Assembly (NCBI GenBank): GCA_003661465.1
Contig: QMWE01000041.1
Location: forward strand, 1-7,741
From: Hadesarchaea archaeon
Lineage (GTDB): Archaea; Hadarchaeota; Hadarchaeia; Hadarchaeales; Hadarchaeaceae
Reading direction: 5' to 3'
DNA length: 7,741 nt
The position numbers and the translations under genes were made by a program. The notes beneath the pieces are model-generated. The model had not been told where the DNA came from. It made no database searches and saw only the letters and a program-made list of their open reading frames with translations. Shown here one piece after another: positions 6,043 through 7,741 of this stretch. Position 1 is the stretch's first letter. Every line of letters starts with the position of its first letter.

Positions 6043-7122
6043 TTGACGGGCTATGTGATCTCTGAAAAGAAAAACGCCTACATCGATTTGAGTATGCTTG
6101 GGCAGATGAAAACAACTACAGGTAAAAAAGTGGTCATAAAAGTTAGAGAGAGAAAAATCGAGTTGTATACTCAATCACCTGAATCCTATCATGGTAGCGG
6201 TTCTAAACATGTAGTGCTTAATCGGATAATCGAACTCGATGAATTATTTTTCGAGGGACTCGGTTTATGGCTCGGCGAGGGAGGAAAAGGCAAGGGTTTA
6301 TATTTTGGAAACTCCGCTGCAGAGCTCATTCTACGCTTCTTAAAGTTTGCTGAAGAAAAACTCGGAATCAACAGACAGAATTTTAAAGTCACTCTAAACG
6401 TTCCAACGGTAAAAAATGAAAATTCAACGATAGAAAGATGGTCAAACACGCTCCAAATCCCAACCAAAAATTTTACTGGGATGTGTATAGATCCAAGAAT
6501 CTCGCGAGAGTACGCGCAAGTTTATTACAATAGTGTTGTGGTGGCTGAGTTGATGAAAGTCTTACAGAAAAAGCTGGAGGCAGCTATATCAACTACTGAT
6601 AAATTTACAATCCCTTTTCTAAGAGGGATTTTCGCCGCAGAAGGATCAGTAATCATGAGAAAGTCTGGTATTTTACATCACTTGAATATTTCCTCAAAAG
6701 ATAGAAAAATGATTGAATTTTTAAAAAGATGCCTTGAGGTGTTTGGGATAACCTCAAGCGAATATGACAGCAAGGGCAAAAATCTCCCAATTCACGGTTG
6801 GCGAAACTTTCGACGCTTCAAAGAGCTTGGCATCCACACCCTCCACCCAGAGAAGCGCGAGAAGTTCGAACAAGGCTTCGCGAACTACAAACGCGTGAAT
6901 GTATTACACGGCGAGGAGGCCCGGGCACTCATCCTGCAGCGGCTCGCCTCCGGCCCGAAGACCTACGACGACCTCGCGGCTGCCCTAGGCAAGGCCCGCA
7001 CGACGATACAGGCGCATCACATCCCGATCCTGGAAAAGCGAGGCCTGGTGAAACGTGCCGGAAAACGGGGGCAAGCGTGGATGTGGGTGCTTGCGGAACC
7101 AAAACACCTAGCGCCGCTCTAA
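6043..7122 (+). CDS. Free-standing LAGLIDADG homing endonuclease with C-terminal winged-helix domain
   Basis: This protein of 359 residues has two LAGLIDADG helices: FEGLGLWLGEG (70-80, acid E79) and FLRGIFAAEG (192-201, acid E200). The spacing is typical of single-chain, two-motif homing endonucleases that cut long target sites. No extein or splicing blocks are present, so it is a stand-alone enzyme. Residues about 287-350 (EEARALILQRLASGPKTYDDLAAALGK and onward) read as a winged helix-turn-helix, probably adding DNA binding. Start choice is weak: TTG at 6043 has no ribosome-binding site, but a TATA-like box about 25 bases upstream suggests leaderless expression; GTG at 6055 is an alternative. 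Sampled GC is about 25-40% through residue 250 and about 70% in the C-terminal part, suggesting a fusion or recombination near base 6785. The 35-base gap after tfb suggests it may cut or once inserted at that gene; this is inference. Its target is unknown. Confidence 0.85.
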   Translation: MTGYVISEKKNAYIDLSMLGQMKTTTGKKVVIKVRERKIELYTQSPESYHGSGSKHVVLNRIIELDELFFEGLGLWLGEGGKGKGLYFGNSAAELILRFLKFAEEKLGINRQNFKVTLNVPTVKNENSTIERWSNTLQIPTKNFTGMCIDPRISREYAQVYYNSVVVAELMKVLQKKLEAAISTTDKFTIPFLRGIFAAEGSVIMRKSGILHHLNISSKDRKMIEFLKRCLEVFGITSSEYDSKGKNLPIHGWRNFRRFKELGIHTLHPEKREKFEQGFANYKRVNVLHGEEARALILQRLASGPKTYDDLAAALGKARTTIQAHHIPILEKRGLVKRAGKRGQAWMWVLAEPKHLAPL

Positions 7123-7154
7123 CGAAAATTCCACGACACCCGTCAGAACCCAAC

Positions 7155-7165
7155 TCTTTTATATC
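7155..7165 (+). promoter_or_regulatory. TATA box for the GNAT gene
   Basis: CTCTTTTATATC contains a TTTTATAT core (7157-7164) about 30 bases before the ATG at 7192. The predicted start of transcription falls within a few bases of the ATG, and no GGAGG-type site lies between them. The gene is therefore probably read from a leaderless mRNA. Confidence 0.55.
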
Positions 7166-7191
7166 ACCTCCAACAGAGTCCCTCGATTACC

Positions 7192-7503
7192 ATGCAGATA
7201 GAACATTCAAAAAACAACGGCGCGCACCGATACGAGTGCTGGGATGACTATGGGTGCTCGATCGTGGGGAGCGCGGTGGTCATTGAACAAGAAGACCACG
7301 TATATCTAAAGGACATAAATGTCAGTTCATATTACAGGGGACGAGGTATTGGAACCAGGCTTCTAAATCGAGTCATAGTTGATTTCAAAAAGAAGCCAAT
7401 AATGGCAGACGTGTTTGAGGCCCGTCTTCCTTGGTACAGACGACATGGCTTCAAATCCGTAGGAAGGACGGACAACTTGATCAAAATCATCAGGCCATCT
7501 TGA
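7192..7503 (+). CDS. Small GNAT-family N-acetyltransferase
   Basis: This 103-residue protein has the acetyl-CoA-binding motif A of the Gcn5-related family: YYRGRGIGTRLLNRV, with R49-x-x-G52-x-G54 contacting the pyrophosphate of acetyl-CoA. It is preceded by the strand VYLKDINVS and followed by the family's C-terminal PWYRRHGF segment (80-87). It is shorter than most GNAT proteins (about 140-180 residues) because the N-terminal substrate-side helices are reduced to about 25 residues. The core acetyl-CoA site is nonetheless complete, and small GNAT proteins of this size exist. The substrate cannot be told from sequence. The ATG is preceded by a well-placed TATA box and no ribosome-binding site. 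It appears to be a single-gene unit between the endonuclease and tRNA-Pro. Confidence 0.8.
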   Translation: MQIEHSKNNGAHRYECWDDYGCSIVGSAVVIEQEDHVYLKDINVSSYYRGRGIGTRLLNRVIVDFKKKPIMADVFEARLPWYRRHGFKSVGRTDNLIKIIRPS

Positions 7504-7519
7504 GTTTCAAGAGTAACAA

Positions 7520-7530
7520 CTTTCTTAAAC
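7520..7530 (+). promoter_or_regulatory. TATA-like box for tRNA-Pro
   Basis: CTTTCTTAAAC (7520-7530) is AT-rich against its surroundings and sits about 25 bases before the first base of the tRNA. That is the usual distance of box A from the transcription start in archaeal tRNA genes. Confidence 0.45.
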
Positions 7531-7550
7531 AGGCTTTTCCGAGATTTCTC

Positions 7551-7642
7551 GGGGTCGTGGGGTAGCCTGGCCTATCCTGCCGGCTTTGGGTCGCGGAAAC
7601 GCAAAAAAGCCGGTGACCCGAGTTCGAATCTCGGCGACCCCA
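7551..7642 (+). tRNA. tRNA-Pro (anticodon UGG) with a 17-base intron
   Basis: The acceptor GGGGTCG (7551-7557) pairs perfectly with CGACCCC (7635-7641), with discriminator A at 7642 and no encoded CCA. The D arm has A14, G18-G19 and A21, plus the G10-U25 pair common in archaea; position 13-22 is a T-T mismatch. The anticodon stem is CCGGC/GCCGG (7580-7584/7609-7613) and the anticodon TGG is at 7587-7589 after T33. The variable loop is TGAC. The T arm is CCGAG-TTCGAAT-CTCGG (7618-7634). Without the intron the molecule is 75 bases. It decodes proline CCN codons, chiefly CCA and CCG. Confidence 0.94.
7591..7607 (+). other. tRNA intron at 37/38 in a canonical bulge-helix-bulge
   Basis: The pre-tRNA folds into the exact archaeal splicing motif. 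Beyond the anticodon stem comes a three-base bulge AAA (7606-7608). A four-pair helix follows, TTTG (7585-7588) with CAAA (7602-7605), then a three-base bulge GGT (7589-7591), then a short intron stem CG/CG (7592-7593/7600-7601). Cutting after the second base of each bulge removes 7591-7607, 17 bases, and joins G37 to A38. It is a substrate for the tRNA splicing endonuclease. Confidence 0.88.
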
Positions 7643-7691
7643 TCCATCTCATGAAAATCCTTAATATCAGGTGAGGCAACCACGCGGACTA

Positions 7692-7741
7692 ATGTCGAGA
7701 GCGACACCGCATCCGCGAATAGAAATTTTGCTCCGGCTCCA
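7692..7741 (+). CDS. Possible start of a gene running off the right edge
   Basis: From ATG at 7692 the frame stays open to the end of the window (about 16 codons, beginning MSRATPHPRIEILLRL). A TATA-like TTAATATC (7661-7668) lies about 28 bases upstream, which would fit a leaderless mRNA. An in-frame GTG at 7671 is an alternative. The visible peptide is too short to recognise or to exclude chance. Confidence 0.22.
   Translation, partial: MSRATPHPRIEILLRL

Noticed and set aside
6798..7247. 149-codon open frame on the + strand overlapping the endonuclease C-terminus
   Set aside because: It exists only because the GC-rich winged-helix coding region leaves another frame open. Its translation is Pro/Arg/Thr-rich and low in complexity.
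1..7741. CRISPR array, insertion sequence or defence system
   Set aside because: No regularly spaced repeats, transposase, terminal inverted repeats or defence-associated domains were seen. The only mobile elements are the intein and the free-standing endonuclease.

Overview
The window is archaeal, most likely from an anaerobic euryarchaeote (possibly thermophilic). The evidence is a transcription factor B (TFB) gene, a Gar1 gene, a four-subunit pyruvate:ferredoxin oxidoreductase, TATA/BRE-type promoters, a tRNA with a bulge-helix-bulge intron and no encoded CCA, and TTG/GTG starts. I cannot assign a genus. Core genes are GC-rich, while the intein and the free-standing endonuclease are clearly more AT-rich.

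Layout. Bases 1-329 hold no credible protein gene. They contain a TATA-like element followed by about 260 bases that fold into a series of hairpins, three capped by GNRA loops on the + strand. This looks like a structured non-coding RNA that I do not recognise. Bases 330-3194 (minus strand) are the por operon, transcribed porG-porD-porA-porB, with every junction an overlapping stop/start. Bases 3195-3399 form the divergent control region between por and gar1. It has a strong TATA box for gar1 and a near-palindrome that could be an operator.

Bases 3400-6007 (+ strand) hold gar1 and then tfb, overlapping by 50 bases. The tfb gene is interrupted in frame by a 484-residue intein with a LAGLIDADG homing endonuclease domain. 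Removing it restores a normal 306-residue TFB. The intein ends in Phe-Asp rather than the usual His-Asn. Only 35 bases after tfb is a second, free-standing LAGLIDADG endonuclease (6043-7122) with a C-terminal winged-helix domain. Its endonuclease part is AT-rich and its C-terminal part is very GC-rich, so it looks like a composite gene.

Bases 7192-7503 encode a short GNAT-type acetyltransferase that appears to be leaderless. Bases 7551-7642 encode tRNA-Pro(UGG) with a 17-base intron in a canonical bulge-helix-bulge. The last 50 bases may be the start of another gene.

Functionally, the por genes make the enzyme interconverting pyruvate and acetyl-CoA with ferredoxin. gar1, tfb and tRNA-Pro belong to RNA modification, transcription initiation and translation. 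The intein and its endonuclease neighbour are selfish elements gathered at a highly conserved housekeeping gene.
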